From Caballeronia telluris (GTDB lineage: Bacteria > Pseudomonadota > Gammaproteobacteria > Burkholderiales > Burkholderiaceae): 64,000 bases of DNA. The notes under the pieces are model-generated. The model made no database searches. It was given only the letters and a program-made list of their open reading frames with translations, and was not told the DNA's origin. The stretch covers positions 1 through 64,000 of the forward strand of contig NZ_FCNZ02000002.1 in assembly GCF_001544495.1 (NCBI RefSeq). Direction: 5' to 3'. The stretch's first letter is position 1, and the number at the start of each line of letters is the position of its first letter. A program made the position numbers and the translations under genes. Positions 24,702 through 35,470 of this stretch are shown one piece after another.

Positions 24702-25487
24702 ATGAAACCATCAAACGGTCGCGCACAAGGCGTTGCCAACCGGGCCGCAAGCCGCGTCGCCACTGGGCTCGCGGGCTTCGTCGCAACGGCTGCCGCGACC
24801 ACCTTCGTCACTGCAGCGTTCGGTCTCGCGGGCAGCTTTCTGTGCGTCGGTGCGGCTCACGCGCAGGTATCCACCGCGACCTCCGACGGCACGCCGCAGG
24901 TCGATGCGAGCATTGCGCAGAAGGACTGGACGAACGCGCTCGCGCAACTCGACGAGCACCTGAAGACCAATCCGCGCGACGTGCAGGCAAAGTTCAAGCG
25001 CGCCACGATCCTCGCGCGCCTGAACCGCGACGACGAAGCAATCGCCGCGTTCACCGAGCTCACGCAGGCTTATCCGGAACTGCCCGAGCCGTACAACAAC
25101 CTGGCCGCGCTGTATGCGAAGCACGGCCGCTACGAAGACGCGCGCGCCGCACTCGAAGTGGCGATCAAGGCGAACCCGAGCTACGCGCTCGCCTACGACA
25201 ACCTCGGCGATTTGTATCTCCGGCTCGCGAGCGAATCGTACAAGCGCGCGCAATCGCTCGGATCGAAGAGCGCGCTCTCGCGCCAGCGCGTCGCGGATAT
25301 CCAGAAGGTCATCGCGCCGCCCGCGCAGAAAAAACGCATCGTCCCGTCGTCCGAATACGGCACGCCCGGCGCGAGCGGCACGGGCACGGTACCTGCATTG
25401 ACACTGCCCACCCCTTACACGCCGTTCGGCGGCCCGACCGGCCCGTTCCCGACGTCGCCCTACGTCGCGCCGAACGCGCAGCCCTGA
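24702..25487 (+). CDS. Exported tetratricopeptide repeat protein
   Basis: 261 residues from the ATG at 24702. A long N-terminal region ends in a hydrophobic stretch and AAHAQVS, a signal peptidase I site near residue 54. At least three TPR units follow (about residues 65-175), for example [40 protein letters not shown] and [20 protein letters not shown]. The tail is Pro/Gly/Thr-rich. TPR proteins of this kind in the periplasm scaffold protein complexes. The specific partner is unknown. It is the first of four genes on this strand running to lpxH. Confidence 0.85.
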   Translation: MKPSNGRAQGVANRAASRVATGLAGFVATAAATTFVTAAFGLAGSFLCVGAAHAQVSTATSDGTPQVDASIAQKDWTNALAQLDEHLKTNPRDVQAKFKRATILARLNRDDEAIAAFTELTQAYPELPEPYNNLAALYAKHGRYEDARAALEVAIKANPSYALAYDNLGDLYLRLASESYKRAQSLGSKSALSRQRVADIQKVIAPPAQKKRIVPSSEYGTPGASGTGTVPALTLPTPYTPFGGPTGPFPTSPYVAPNAQP

Positions 25488-25611
25488 ACGCGCACTTCAG
25501 CCCGGCACGTCCGGGCGAACACGCATTCGACGCAGCGCAGGACCCGGCGGATTTCGGCCGCCCCACACGACGCCGCATTCGTCATCACTCCAACCAGAGG
25601 ATCGATCCTTC

Positions 25612-26205
25612 ATGAAATTGCTGATGTTGGCGCTCGGCAGCGCCGCCCTGATGGCGGGCACTCCCGCCTTCGCCCAGGGACAGAATCAGGCGGGTACGCA
25701 GCCCGCGCATCCGAGCGTGCTGTTCAAGACCTCGCAGGGCGACATTCGCGTCGAACTCTATCCCGAGAAAGCGCCGAAGAGCGTCGCGAACTTCCTCGAT
25801 TACGTGAAGTCAGGTCAGTACAGCGGCACGATCTTTCATCGCGTGATACCGGGCTTCATGATCCAGGGCGGCGGTTACAGCACGAGCTTCGCCGAAAAGC
25901 CGACGCGCGCCCCGATCCCGCTCGAAAGCAAGAACGGCCTGAAGAACACCACGGGCACGCTCGCGATGGCGCGCACGAGCGACCCGAATTCGGCCACCGC
26001 ACAGTTCTTCATCAATACGGTCGATAATGCGGGACTCGACTACCCGAACCCGGACGGCAACGGCTATGCCGTCTTCGGCAAGGTCACGGCGGGCATGGAC
26101 GTCGTGAAGAAGATCGAGGGCACGCCCACGACCACACGCGGGCCGATGGCCGACGTGCCGCAAAAGCCGGTCGTCATCGAATCGGCGACGGTCGTCTCGA
26201 AGTAA
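25612..26205 (+). CDS. ppiA: Periplasmic peptidyl-prolyl cis-trans isomerase (cyclophilin A type)
   Basis: 197 residues. The signal peptide [21 protein letters not shown] directs it to the periplasm, where it speeds proline isomerisation during folding. Cyclophilin signatures: [18 protein letters not shown] with the active Arg, [20 protein letters not shown], and [15 protein letters not shown]. It has the short single-domain form of proteobacterial cyclophilins. A cytosolic paralogue, ppiB, follows 61 bases later, so the pair probably arose by duplication with gain of an export signal. Confidence 0.95.
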   Translation: MKLLMLALGSAALMAGTPAFAQGQNQAGTQPAHPSVLFKTSQGDIRVELYPEKAPKSVANFLDYVKSGQYSGTIFHRVIPGFMIQGGGYSTSFAEKPTRAPIPLESKNGLKNTTGTLAMARTSDPNSATAQFFINTVDNAGLDYPNPDGNGYAVFGKVTAGMDVVKKIEGTPTTTRGPMADVPQKPVVIESATVVSK

Positions 26206-26266
26206 CACCGCGCATGCCGCCCGCGGGCGGCGCCTCGCCCCACCCCAACAACGGAGAGAACACATC

Positions 26267-26761
26267 ATGGTCGAACTGCATACGAACCACGGCATCATCA
26301 AGATCGAACTGGACAGCGAGAAAGCGCCGAAGTCGGTCGAGAACTTCCTCAACTACGTGAAGAAGGGCCACTACGACAACACGGTGTTCCATCGCGTGAT
26401 CGACGGCTTCATGATTCAGGGCGGCGGCTTCGAGCCGGGCATGAAGCAAAAGGGCACCGACGCGCCGATCCAGAACGAAGCGAACAACGGCCTGAAGAAC
26501 GACAAGGGCACGCTCGCGATGGCGCGCACGAACGACCCGCATTCGGCGACCGCCCAGTTCTTCATCAACGTGAACGACAACGACTTCCTGAACCATTCGT
26601 CGCCGACGCCGCAAGGCTGGGGCTATACGGTGTTCGGCCGCGTGGTCGACGGCCTCGACGTGGTCGAGAAGATCCGCAAGGTCAAGACGGGCTCGAAGGG
26701 CTTCCATCAGGACGTGCCCGTCGACGACGTCGTGATCGAGAAGGCGGTCGTCGTCGACTGA
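26267..26761 (+). CDS. ppiB: Cytosolic peptidyl-prolyl cis-trans isomerase (cyclophilin B type)
   Basis: 164 residues without a signal peptide; starts [16 protein letters not shown]. Active-site segment [18 protein letters not shown] and substrate groove [21 protein letters not shown] are intact. GGAGAG stands before the ATG. Its TGA overlaps the lpxH ATG (ATGA), so the two are translationally coupled. Confidence 0.96.
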   Translation: MVELHTNHGIIKIELDSEKAPKSVENFLNYVKKGHYDNTVFHRVIDGFMIQGGGFEPGMKQKGTDAPIQNEANNGLKNDKGTLAMARTNDPHSATAQFFINVNDNDFLNHSSPTPQGWGYTVFGRVVDGLDVVEKIRKVKTGSKGFHQDVPVDDVVIEKAVVVD

Positions 26762-27561
26762 TGAGCGACGCGACGCCTGACGACGCGCGAACAGCGGGCG
26801 CGGCCACGGAGCCGCGCCCGCTGTTTTTTATCGCCGACCTGCACTTGAGCGACGCGATTCCGAACACGGTCGCGGCGTTCGAGCGCTTCGTGCGCGTGAC
26901 GGCCAACGAGGCCGATTCGGTCTTCATCCTCGGCGATCTGTTCGAATTCTGGATCGGCGACGATGTCCTCGACGCGTCGGTCGACCACGAGCGCGCGCGC
27001 TTCGCACGACGCATGACGGCGCTGATGCACACGCTGTCGGAACGCGGCATCGCGCTCTACGTGATGCACGGCAACCGCGACTTCCTGCTCGGCAGGCGCT
27101 TCATGAAGGCCGCGGGCGCGCTGCCGCTGCCCGATCCGTTCACGATGACCGCGTTCGGCACCCGCATCGTGCTCGCTCACGGCGACGCGCTCTGCACCGC
27201 CGATACGGGCTACCAGCGCTTTCGGCGTTTCGCGCGCAACCGTCTGGCGCAGCGTCTGTTCCTGAGCCTGCCGCTGAAGAAGCGGCTGGCGATCGCGGAG
27301 CGCATGCGTTCGAAAAGCGAGGACGCGCGCGCGCTGCCCGTGTCCGCGAAATACGATGTGACGCGCGAGGCCGTCGCACAACTTTTCGCGTCGAGCGGCA
27401 CGCACACGATGATCCACGGCCACACGCACCGGCCGGCGCGCCATCGCGAAGCCGACGGCACCCGCTGGGTCATTCCCGACTGGGAACTCGATCACGGCGA
27501 GCCGCGCGGCGGCTATCTGCGACTCGACGCCGCCGGCATCCGGGCATTGCCGCTCGACTGA
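26761..27561 (+). CDS. lpxH: UDP-2,3-diacylglucosamine diphosphatase
   Basis: 266 residues. Lipid A synthesis: hydrolyses UDP-2,3-diacylglucosamine to lipid X and UMP at the membrane surface. It keeps the metallophosphoesterase motifs in order: FIADLHLSD, ILGDLFEFWIGDD, MHGNRDFLLG, LAHGDALCTAD and IHGHTHRPA. About 20 extra N-terminal residues precede the core (E. coli LpxH has 240). It ends 25 bases from the convergent cysE stop. Confidence 0.96.
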   Translation: MSDATPDDARTAGAATEPRPLFFIADLHLSDAIPNTVAAFERFVRVTANEADSVFILGDLFEFWIGDDVLDASVDHERARFARRMTALMHTLSERGIALYVMHGNRDFLLGRRFMKAAGALPLPDPFTMTAFGTRIVLAHGDALCTADTGYQRFRRFARNRLAQRLFLSLPLKKRLAIAERMRSKSEDARALPVSAKYDVTREAVAQLFASSGTHTMIHGHTHRPARHREADGTRWVIPDWELDHGEPRGGYLRLDAAGIRALPLD

Positions 27562-27586
27562 ACGCGCGCCGCTTCGTCCCTTGCTT

Positions 27587-28375
27587 CTAGCGGCGTGCCG
27601 CCGCTTCTCCTTCCATCGCCTCCGACAGCCGCTTGAGGTCCAGCAGCGCGGCGCCGTCGATGCCGTTGAGCGCTTCCACGCGCGTGCCGATCCGCTCGAG
27701 CGCCGCGACGATATCGTCGATCCGCTGCGTCTCGCGCGACGCGTGGTCGATCAACCCGTGAATCGCGAGCGACACGGGATCGTCGGCGTTCGGCGTGATG
27801 CCGTAGGCGCAGAAGCCGCCCGTCTCGGTCTTGCGCGATTCGTCCGCGGCGCGCTCGGTGGCCGGCACGACGATCCGCGCCGGGTTGCCGACCGCCGTGC
27901 CGCCCGCCGGCACCGGCTTCACGACGACCGCATTCGAGCCGATCTTCGCGCCCTCGCCGACCGTGAAGCCGCCGAGCACCTTCGCGCCCGCGCCGACGAT
28001 CACGCCGCGGCCGAGCGTCGGATGGCGTTTGGCGCCGCGCGTGAGCGACGTACCGCCGAGCGTCACGCCCTGATAGATCGTGCAGTCGTCGCCGAGTTCG
28101 GCCGTCTCGCCGATCACGACGCCCATGCCGTGATCGATGAACACGCGCCGCCCGAGCGTCGCGCCCGGATGGATCTCGATGCCGGTGAGAAAACGCGCGA
28201 TCTGCGAGACGAACCGCGCGAGCCAGCGCCACTGCCGTATCCAGCACCCATGCGCGAGCCGGTGCAGCACGATTGCGTGGAATCCCGGATAACACGTGAG
28301 CACTTCCCAGGCGCTGCGGGCGGCGGGGTCGCGCTCGCGGATGGCGGCAATGTCTTCGCGCAGGCGTTTGAACAT
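27587..28375 (-). CDS. cysE: Serine O-acetyltransferase
   Basis: 262 residues. Makes O-acetylserine from serine and acetyl-CoA, the committed step of cysteine synthesis. N-terminal helical domain ([19 protein letters not shown]) and left-handed beta helix with hexapeptide repeats: [60 protein letters not shown]. The His of DHGMGV is catalytic. The C-terminus lacks the usual final Ile feedback-complex tail of enteric enzymes and instead runs past residue 220 into a helical extension, as often seen in Burkholderiaceae. Confidence 0.95.
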   Translation of the reverse strand: MFKRLREDIAAIRERDPAARSAWEVLTCYPGFHAIVLHRLAHGCWIRQWRWLARFVSQIARFLTGIEIHPGATLGRRVFIDHGMGVVIGETAELGDDCTIYQGVTLGGTSLTRGAKRHPTLGRGVIVGAGAKVLGGFTVGEGAKIGSNAVVVKPVPAGGTAVGNPARIVVPATERAADESRKTETGGFCAYGITPNADDPVSLAIHGLIDHASRETQRIDDIVAALERIGTRVEALNGIDGAALLDLKRLSEAMEGEAAARR

Positions 28376-28591
28376 GTCGATGGCTCGGTGATTGAGGGGA
28401 CGGGCGCCGCGTCGATCCGCCGCTTTGGTCTGTCGATATGATCATTCGGACAGCCTCAGCACGGATCGCGCAAAGCTTATATCGGGTTTCGCCGATGGTT
28501 TCGGGCGATTGTAGGATGAGCCCGCCGACTCTGCTCGATGTCCCCGTCGCGCACGCGGTCGCTCGGGTCGCTCGGGTCGCTCCGGGTCGCG

Positions 28592-29428
28592 CTAGCCGGC
28601 TTTCCGGCCCCGCAGCAAGATGTGTTTCGCGATGCCGCGCAGAATGTTCACCTCCTCGCGCTCCAGTCCCGAACGCGCAAAGAGCCGGCGCATGCGCGAC
28701 ATCAGTTTCTTCGGATTTGCCGGATCGAGGAATTCGAGTTCGATCAGCGCGTTTTCCAGATGCGCGTACATGCCCTCGATTTCCTCGCTCGACGCGCTCG
28801 CGCTCGCGGCTTCGAGCGCCGGCGACGGGCTGTCGTCGCTGTAGGCAAGCCGCAGTTCGTAGGCGAGCACCTGCACGGCTTGCGCCAGATTCAGCGAGCT
28901 GTAAGCCGGATTGGCCGGAATATGTGCGAGCGCGCTGCAGCGCTCGACATCCGCGTTCGAGAGACCGGTGCGCTCGTTGCCGAACACGAGCGCGATGTCG
29001 CCGTGACGCGCGCCGTGGTGCACGAATTCGTGTGCGCGCGCGGCAGCCGCGCGCGGCGGCAGTTGCGGCGGGCCGTATTCGCGCATGCGCGCGGTGAGCG
29101 CAACCGACCAGTGCACGCCTGCGAGCGCATCGGCGAGCGTATCGACGACGAGCGCCGACGCCAGCACATCGTCGGCGCCCGAGGCCATCGCGACGGCTTC
29201 CGGCTCGTTCTTGACGTTCGCGACGCGCGGCGCGACCAGCACGAGACGCGCGAAACCCATCGTCTTCAGCGCGCGCGCCGCCGCGCCGACATTGCCGGGA
29301 TGGCTCGGCTCGACGAGCACGAAGCGGGTCGACGTGAAGCCGTCGTGGGGATGAGGAAATTCGAGTGGATCCAAAGCGTCGGTCGCCGGTGAAAGGTTCG
29401 AGCACGCTATGGTAGCGCCTCGCGTCAC
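28592..29428 (-). CDS. trmJ: tRNA (cytidine/uridine-2'-O)-methyltransferase, TrmJ type
   Basis: 278 residues. SPOUT-class methyltransferase acting on the ribose of position 32 in several tRNAs. Motifs: RFVLVEPSHPGNVGAAARAL near residue 35, IALVFGNERTGLSNAD near 145, and IPANPAYSSLNLAQAVQVL near 170, which forms the trefoil knot. The C-terminal extension of about 80 residues (EEIEGMYAHLENALIELEFL) is TrmJ-like. The best start is GTG at 29428; no ATG precedes the conserved core. Transcribed divergently from suhB across 250 bases. Confidence 0.93.
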   Translation of the reverse strand: MTRGATIACSNLSPATDALDPLEFPHPHDGFTSTRFVLVEPSHPGNVGAAARALKTMGFARLVLVAPRVANVKNEPEAVAMASGADDVLASALVVDTLADALAGVHWSVALTARMREYGPPQLPPRAAAARAHEFVHHGARHGDIALVFGNERTGLSNADVERCSALAHIPANPAYSSLNLAQAVQVLAYELRLAYSDDSPSPALEAASASASSEEIEGMYAHLENALIELEFLDPANPKKLMSRMRRLFARSGLEREEVNILRGIAKHILLRGRKAG

Positions 29429-29678
29429 GCGCCTGAACTGGCCGAACGTAATAGGACGAAGCCGAAACCGCTGTCGCCGGCTTACTTCAGGTAAAATACC
29501 GCCTTCGCGCGCCTCGAAGCTTCAATTAACGGCTTCAACTGACCGCTTCCGTTGAAATTCGGCCGGCCGCCCCGCTCTTATCCAATTCGTCTTCCGTCGA
29601 CAGTCGTTGTCGCCAACTTTCCGGCTCGCCCGCGCACCCGAACGGTGCCGGCCACGCGCCGGCCAAAGGATCAAGCTC

Positions 29679-30482
29679 ATGCATCCGATGCTCAATATCG
29701 CTGTCAAGGCCGCCCGCCGCGCCGGACAGATCATCAACCGCGCGTCGCTCGACCTGGACCGCGTCCAGGTCAGCAAGAAACAGCACAACGACTTCGTCAC
29801 GGAAGTCGACAAGGCGTCCGAAGCCGCGATCATCGAGACGCTGCACACTGCCTATCCGGACCACTCCATCCTCGCGGAAGAATCCGGCAAGGACGACCGC
29901 GAGTCCGAGTTCCAGTGGATCATCGATCCGCTCGACGGCACCACCAACTTCATCCACGGCTTCCAGTATTACTGCGTGTCGATCGCGCTCGCGCACAAGG
30001 GCATCGTCACGCAGGCGGTCGTCTACGATCCGACCCGCAACGACCTCTTCACCGCCTCGCGCGGCCGCGGCGCGTATCTGAACGAGCGGCGTATCCGCGT
30101 CGGCAAGCTCGACCGTCTCGCGGATGCGCTGATCGGCACCGGCTTCCCGTTCCGCGACGGCGCGGGCCTCGACGCCTACGCACGGCTCTTCTCCGAAATG
30201 ACGCTCTCGTGCGCGGGCCTGCGCCGTCCGGGCGCGGCCGCGCTCGACCTCGCGAACGTCGCGGCCGGGCGGCTCGACGGCTTCTTCGAGCAGGGCATCC
30301 ATGCGTGGGACGTCGCGGCGGGCAGCCTCATCGTCACGGAAGCGGGCGGGCTCGTCGGCAACTACACGGGCGAGTCGAACTTCCTGCACGAAAACGAGAT
30401 CGTCGCGGGAAATCCGAAGGTCTACGCGCAGATGATCAAGATTCTCGATCCGTACACGCGCACGCGGCAAAGCGCCGCCTGA
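29679..30482 (+). CDS. suhB: Inositol-1-monophosphatase
   Basis: 267 residues, the E. coli SuhB length, from the ATG at 29679 ([16 protein letters not shown]). Metal site motifs are intact: [22 protein letters not shown], and [19 protein letters not shown]. The family hydrolyses inositol phosphates, and SuhB also takes part in rRNA antitermination complexes. A clear terminator follows, so it is probably transcribed alone. The region upstream contains TAAAAT at 29492-29497, a possible -10, with no good -35. Confidence 0.96.
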   Translation: MHPMLNIAVKAARRAGQIINRASLDLDRVQVSKKQHNDFVTEVDKASEAAIIETLHTAYPDHSILAEESGKDDRESEFQWIIDPLDGTTNFIHGFQYYCVSIALAHKGIVTQAVVYDPTRNDLFTASRGRGAYLNERRIRVGKLDRLADALIGTGFPFRDGAGLDAYARLFSEMTLSCAGLRRPGAAALDLANVAAGRLDGFFEQGIHAWDVAAGSLIVTEAGGLVGNYTGESNFLHENEIVAGNPKVYAQMIKILDPYTRTRQSAA

Positions 30483-30508
30483 ACGCGCGTGTAATGCCTG
30501 GATTGGCA

Positions 30509-30536
30509 AAGGCGGCTTCGGCCGCCTTTTGCTTTT
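30509..30536 (+). terminator. Rho-independent terminator of suhB
   Basis: Stem AAGGCGGC (30509-30516) with loop TTCG and GCCGCCTT (30521-30528), then TTGCTTTT. It lies 26 bases after the suhB stop. Confidence 0.85.
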
Positions 30537-30688
30537 CGGCACGCGCACCTTTCGCCGATCCCCCTTCGCCGCACGCTGGGCGCGCATCGTGCTCTGCAAG
30601 CATTGCGCGGCTCCGCTAGAGTGCATGTCTTTGCCGGGAGCGTCGCGTTCCTCGCGCGGCGCCCGCCGACTGCCACTCTTCCTCTCTC

Positions 30689-31987
30689 ATGAAAAAAGGC
30701 TTCTACACGATCATCGCCGCGCAGTTCGTCTCGTCGCTCGCCGACAACGCGCTCCTGATCGCCGCGATCGCGATGCTCACCGTGATGAAGTCGGCGTCGT
30801 GGATCACGCCGCTCCTGCAGATTTTCTTCACGATTTCCTACGTGCTGCTCGCGCCATTCGTCGGTGCATTCGCGGATGCCCTGCAAAAGCGCCACGTCAT
30901 GTTCGTCTCCAACGCGTTCAAGGCCGCGGGCTGCGCGATGATGATCGCGGGCGTGCATCCGATGCTCGCGTATGGCGTTGTCGGTCTCGGCGCCGCCGCC
31001 TATTCGCCGGCCAAGTACGGCATCCTCACCGAGCTTTTGCCGCCCGAGAAGCTGATCGCGGCGAACGCGTGGCTCGAATCGGCGACGGTCGGCTCGACCA
31101 TCCTCGGCACCGTGATCGGCGGTGCGCTCGTGAGCCAGTACGTCGACCGCTGGGTGTCGGGCCTGCATCTGCCGCTCGTGCGCACCGCCGCCGACGCCGC
31201 CCTCTTCGCCGTCATGCTGATCTACGCCGCGGCGGCCGTCATCAACGTCGGGATTCCGGACACGGGCGCGCGCTATCCGAACCGGCTCACCGAGCCGACG
31301 AAGCTGATCGGCGACTTCTCGCACTGCTTCAAGGTGCTATGGTCGGACAAGCTCGCACAGATCGCGCTCTGGGTCACGACGCTCCTCTGGGGCGCGGCCG
31401 TCACGCTGCAACTGCTGGTGCTGAAATGGGCGGATGCGAATCTGGGCCTGTCGCTATCGAAGGCAGCCGTGCTGCAGGGCGTGACGGGCGTGGGCATCGC
31501 GATCGGCGCGGGCGCGGCGGCGGCGTGCATTCCGCTCAGGCAGTCGCTGAAGGTGCTGCCCGTCGGCGTGGTGACGGGCGCGGTCGCGGTTGCGATGGCG
31601 TTCTACAACAAAGACTTGTTCCCCGCGGGCGCGGGCGTGCACATCGGGCCGCTCTTCGCGCCGGCCTATATCCTGATGGCCTATCCGCTGATGATCCTGC
31701 TCGGCAGCCTGTCGGGCTTCTTCATCGTGCCGATGAACGCGATCCTCCAGCATCGCGGCGCGACGCTCCTGTCGGCAGGACATTCGATCGCGGTGCAGAA
31801 TTTCAACCAGAATCTCGCCGTCCTCGCGATGCTCGGCTCATACGCGCTGCTGCTCACCGTCAAGGTGCCGGTGCAGTGGATCATCGTGATTTTCGGGGTC
31901 TTCGTCTGCCTGATGATGTTGCTTGCGATGCGCCGTTATTCGCATAACGAGCGGCACGCCGACCTCGGCGCGCTGGTGGAGGAATGA
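30689..31987 (+). CDS. lplT: Lysophospholipid transporter LplT (MFS)
   Basis: 432 residues with about 12 membrane segments. LplT flips lysophospholipids across the inner membrane for re-acylation. Family signatures: MKKGFYTIIAAQFVSSLADN at the start, GAFADALQKRHVMF in the first cytosolic loop, and AYSPAKYGILTELLPPEKL, characteristic of the LplT branch of the major facilitator superfamily. In enteric bacteria the gene is linked to aas, the acyltransferase; no aas lies here, so re-acylation must be encoded elsewhere. The ATG at 30689 follows a weak Shine-Dalgarno site. Confidence 0.9.
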   Translation: MKKGFYTIIAAQFVSSLADNALLIAAIAMLTVMKSASWITPLLQIFFTISYVLLAPFVGAFADALQKRHVMFVSNAFKAAGCAMMIAGVHPMLAYGVVGLGAAAYSPAKYGILTELLPPEKLIAANAWLESATVGSTILGTVIGGALVSQYVDRWVSGLHLPLVRTAADAALFAVMLIYAAAAVINVGIPDTGARYPNRLTEPTKLIGDFSHCFKVLWSDKLAQIALWVTTLLWGAAVTLQLLVLKWADANLGLSLSKAAVLQGVTGVGIAIGAGAAAACIPLRQSLKVLPVGVVTGAVAVAMAFYNKDLFPAGAGVHIGPLFAPAYILMAYPLMILLGSLSGFFIVPMNAILQHRGATLLSAGHSIAVQNFNQNLAVLAMLGSYALLLTVKVPVQWIIVIFGVFVCLMMLLAMRRYSHNERHADLGALVEE

Positions 31988-32197
31988 AGCTTGCTGGAGG
32001 GTGTACTCTCACCTCGACGCCTCGTCGATCGGCGCCGGAAAAGCGGGGAACGACGAGGCGAGGTCGCAGTCGTAACGATACGACGACGCTACAGGACGAC
32101 TCGTCGCGCAAGGCTGGCATGACGCCCCGGCGCCGCAGCCGGCCATTGCCCGAACGAGCCGCGATTTCACTTTTCGGCACGTCAAAAGGAGCAGCAA

Positions 32198-32566
32198 ATG
32201 GGATTGTTCACACGTTCGACGCTCGATAGCAAGATCAATGGCGCGGCCGATCTCGGCCAGCGCGCGGTGGCCGGCGCAAGCGACGCGGTCGATTCCGCCA
32301 GCGGCCAGCTGCGCAGTCTGCTGGATGAACTCGACAGTTCGCTGCGCGACGCGAAGGATCTCGATGCAGACAAGCTTCGCAAGGAGCTGCAATCGAAGCT
32401 CAAAACCGTGCGTTCGCAAATGGACGGCGCGAGTTCAGCAGTGACGGCCAAACTGGGCGACGCCGCCGGCTATGCCGACGAATTCGTGCACGACAAGCCG
32501 TGGCACACGCTGGGCGCGGTCGCGGGGCTGGCGTTGCTAGTCGGCTTTCTGGCGGGGCGCGCTTAA
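32198..32566 (+). CDS. DUF883 / ElaB-YqjD-type membrane-anchored protein
   Basis: 122 residues. A long amphipathic helix rich in Asp, Ala, Leu and Lys (about residues 25-90) is followed by a conserved end (DEFVHDKPWHTLGAVAGLA) and one C-terminal membrane segment ending LLVGFLAGRA. E. coli ElaB and YqjD of this family bind stationary-phase ribosomes at the membrane. AAAGGAGCAGCAA precedes the ATG. It stands alone between lplT and mutS with its own terminator. Confidence 0.88.
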   Translation: MGLFTRSTLDSKINGAADLGQRAVAGASDAVDSASGQLRSLLDELDSSLRDAKDLDADKLRKELQSKLKTVRSQMDGASSAVTAKLGDAAGYADEFVHDKPWHTLGAVAGLALLVGFLAGRA

Positions 32567-32596
32567 CGCCTGCAACGGGTCGCGCTTGCCGCACCG

Positions 32597-32626
32597 ACGC
32601 CGGTTTTCGAACCGGCGTTTGCTTTT
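32597..32626 (+). terminator. Rho-independent terminator after the DUF883 gene
   Basis: Stem ACGCCGGTT (32597-32605) and AACCGGCGT (32610-32618) around TTCG, then TTGCTTTT. It lies 30 bases after the stop codon. Confidence 0.85.
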
Positions 32627-32764
32627 GCGCTAACCGCACGATTGCGCAGTGGCTGATTCGTTGGCTATCCGGCCGACGGTAACCCGTGCGCGCGACGGGT
32701 TACACTCTCGCCCTATATGACCGGTTCGTTCCGCAACTGGTCCTCCTGCACGAACGTACGCAAG

Positions 32765-35470
32765 ATGGGCACTCACACCGCAACTCCCGATACGGCTGGC
32801 GCCCCCGTGGCAACAGCCGACCTGTCGCACCATACGCCGATGATGCAGCAGTATCTGCGCATCAAGGCGGAGCACCCCGGCACGCTCGTTTTCTACCGGA
32901 TGGGCGACTTCTACGAGCTTTTCTTCGACGACGCCGAAAAGGCCGCGCGTCTGCTCGATCTCACGCTCACGCAGCGCGGCGCCTCGGGCGGCAATCCGAT
33001 CAAGATGGCGGGCGTCCCGCATCACGCGTGCGAGCAATATCTCGCGAAGCTCGTGAAGCTCGGCGAATCGGTCGCGATCTGCGAACAGATCGGCGATCCG
33101 GCCACGTCCAAAGGTCCGGTCGAGCGCAAGGTCGTGCGCGTCGTCACGCCCGGCACGCTCACCGATGCCGCGCTCCTCTCCGATAAAAGCGACGTCTATC
33201 TGCTCGCGCTCTGCCCGTCGCACAACCGGCGCGGCGTGGTCACGAGCGTCGGGCTGGCGTGGCTTAATCTCGCAAGCGGCGCGCTGCGCCTCGCCGAAGT
33301 CGCGCCCGAGGAAGTGGGCGCGGCGCTTGAACGCATCCGCCCGGCCGAAACGCTGATCGCCGATTCGATCGCCGATTCGATCTCGAACGCCAGCGCGTCG
33401 TTCAGCGTGCCGAATATCGGCGCAACGACGCGCGTGCCCACGTGGCATTTCGACGTCGCCTCGGGCGGTCAGCGCCTGTGCGAGCAACTCGACGTCGCGA
33501 GCCTCGACGGCTTCGGCGCGCACTCGCTCACCTGCGCGTGCGGCGCGGCCGGCGCGCTCCTGCTCTATGCGGCCGCGACGCAGGGCCAGCAGTTGCGTCA
33601 TGTGCGCAGTCTCAAGGTCGAACACGAATCGGAATACATCGGCCTCGATCCGGCGACGCGGCGCAACCTCGAACTCACCGAAACGCTGCGCGGCACCGAA
33701 TCGCCGACGCTTTGTTCGCTCCTCGACACCTGCTGCACGACGATGGGCAGCCGCCTCTTGCGTCACTGGCTGCATCATCCGCCGCGCGACGCGTCGATCG
33801 CGCGCGGACGTCAGCAGGCGATCGGCGCGCTGCTCGACGCACCGTCGGGCGCGAGCCTCGACACCTTGCGCGCGGCGTTGCGGCACATCTCGGACATCGA
33901 ACGCATCACCGGACGCCTCGCGCTTTTATCGGCAAGGCCGCGCGATCTGTCGAGCCTGCGCGATACCTTCGCCGCCCTGCCCAAGTTGCGCGAGTTGCTG
34001 GGCGCGGTGCGCATGAACGCCGTCGCGCTCGAACGCATCGATGCCTCGCTCGAACCGCCGCGCGCGTGTCTCGATCTGCTCGCGGCGGCCATCGCGCCCG
34101 AACCGGCGGCGCTGATCCGCGACGGCGGCGTGATCGCGCGCGGCTACGATGCCGATCTCGACGAACTGCGCGACATCTCGGAGAACTGCGACCAGTTCCT
34201 GATCGATCTGGAGGCGCGCGAACGCACGCGCACCGGCATCGGCAATCTGCGCGTCGAGTACAACAAGGTGCACGGCTTTTATATCGAAGTGACGCGCGGC
34301 CAGACCGACAAGGTGCCCGACGACTACCGCCGTCGACAGACGCTCAAGAATGCCGAGCGCTACATCACGCCGGAACTGAAGGCGTTCGAGGACAAGGCGC
34401 TCTCGGCGCAGGAGCGCGCGCTTGCCCGCGAACGCGCGCTTTATGACGCGCTCTTGCAGAACCTGTTGCCGTTCATCGCGGACTGCCAGCGCGTGGCGCA
34501 GGCGCTCGCGGAACTCGACCTGCTCGGCGCCTTCGCGGAACGCGCGCGCGCACTCGACTGGGTCGCGCCCGAGTTCGCCGCCGACGCCGGCATCGATATC
34601 GAACATGGAAGGCACCCCGTCGTCGAAGCACAGGTCGAGCAGTTCATCGCCAACGACTGCTGTCTTTCCACCGATCGCAAGCTGCTGCTCATCACCGGAC
34701 CGAACATGGGCGGCAAGTCGACGTTCATGCGCCAGACCGCGCTGATCGCGCTGATGGCGTATGTCGGCAGCTACGTGCCGGCGAAGCGCGCGCGATTCGG
34801 CGCGCTCGATCGCATCTTCACGCGCATCGGCGCCGCGGACGATCTCGCCGGCGGCCGCTCGACGTTCATGGTGGAGATGACCGAAGCCGCCGCGATCCTG
34901 AACGACGCGAGCGCATCGAGCCTCGTGCTGATGGACGAAATCGGCCGCGGCACGTCGACCTTCGACGGCCTTGCGCTCGCCTGGGCGATCGCGCGGCACC
35001 TGCTCACGCACAACCACTGCTACACGCTCTTCGCGACGCACTACTTCGAACTCACGCAATTGCCCAACGAGTTCACGCAGGCGGCGAACGTGCATCTCTC
35101 GGCGGTCGAGCACGATCACGGCATCGTGTTTTTGCATGCGGTCAACGAAGGTCCCGCGAACCAGAGCTATGGCCTGCAGGTCGCGCAACTGGCGGGCGTG
35201 CCCTCGGCCGTGATCCGCGCGGCGAGGAAGCACCTCGTGCATCTCGAACAGCAATCGATCGGGCAGCCCTCGCCGCAATTCGATCTGTTCGCGGCAGCGC
35301 CCTATGCCGAAGAAGCGCCCGACACGAAAGACGCCGCGCTGGAGAAGGAGCACCCGGTGCTCGACAAGCTGCGCGCGCTCGACCCGAACGACCTGCGTCC
35401 GCGTGACGCGCTCGATCTGCTCTACGAACTGCATGAGCTGGCGACGCCCGCGCCGGATGCATCGCGTTGA
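32765..35470 (+). CDS. mutS: DNA mismatch repair protein MutS
   Basis: 901 residues from the ATG at 32765; the frame opens 48 bases earlier, but the family start lies shortly before [16 protein letters not shown]. The mismatch-reading FYE motif is present ([18 protein letters not shown]), the Walker A reads [19 protein letters not shown] (about residue 642), Walker [17 protein letters not shown], and [11 protein letters not shown] follows. The protein recognises mispairs and recruits MutL. It is slightly longer than the E. coli protein (853) because of an N-terminal and a C-terminal extension. The exported phosphoesterase-like gene begins inside its last codons. Confidence 0.97.
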   Translation: MGTHTATPDTAGAPVATADLSHHTPMMQQYLRIKAEHPGTLVFYRMGDFYELFFDDAEKAARLLDLTLTQRGASGGNPIKMAGVPHHACEQYLAKLVKLGESVAICEQIGDPATSKGPVERKVVRVVTPGTLTDAALLSDKSDVYLLALCPSHNRRGVVTSVGLAWLNLASGALRLAEVAPEEVGAALERIRPAETLIADSIADSISNASASFSVPNIGATTRVPTWHFDVASGGQRLCEQLDVASLDGFGAHSLTCACGAAGALLLYAAATQGQQLRHVRSLKVEHESEYIGLDPATRRNLELTETLRGTESPTLCSLLDTCCTTMGSRLLRHWLHHPPRDASIARGRQQAIGALLDAPSGASLDTLRAALRHISDIERITGRLALLSARPRDLSSLRDTFAALPKLRELLGAVRMNAVALERIDASLEPPRACLDLLAAAIAPEPAALIRDGGVIARGYDADLDELRDISENCDQFLIDLEARERTRTGIGNLRVEYNKVHGFYIEVTRGQTDKVPDDYRRRQTLKNAERYITPELKAFEDKALSAQERALARERALYDALLQNLLPFIADCQRVAQALAELDLLGAFAERARALDWVAPEFAADAGIDIEHGRHPVVEAQVEQFIANDCCLSTDRKLLLITGPNMGGKSTFMRQTALIALMAYVGSYVPAKRARFGALDRIFTRIGAADDLAGGRSTFMVEMTEAAAILNDASASSLVLMDEIGRGTSTFDGLALAWAIARHLLTHNHCYTLFATHYFELTQLPNEFTQAANVHLSAVEHDHGIVFLHAVNEGPANQSYGLQVAQLAGVPSAVIRAARKHLVHLEQQSIGQPSPQFDLFAAAPYAEEAPDTKDAALEKEHPVLDKLRALDPNDLRPRDALDLLYELHELATPAPDASR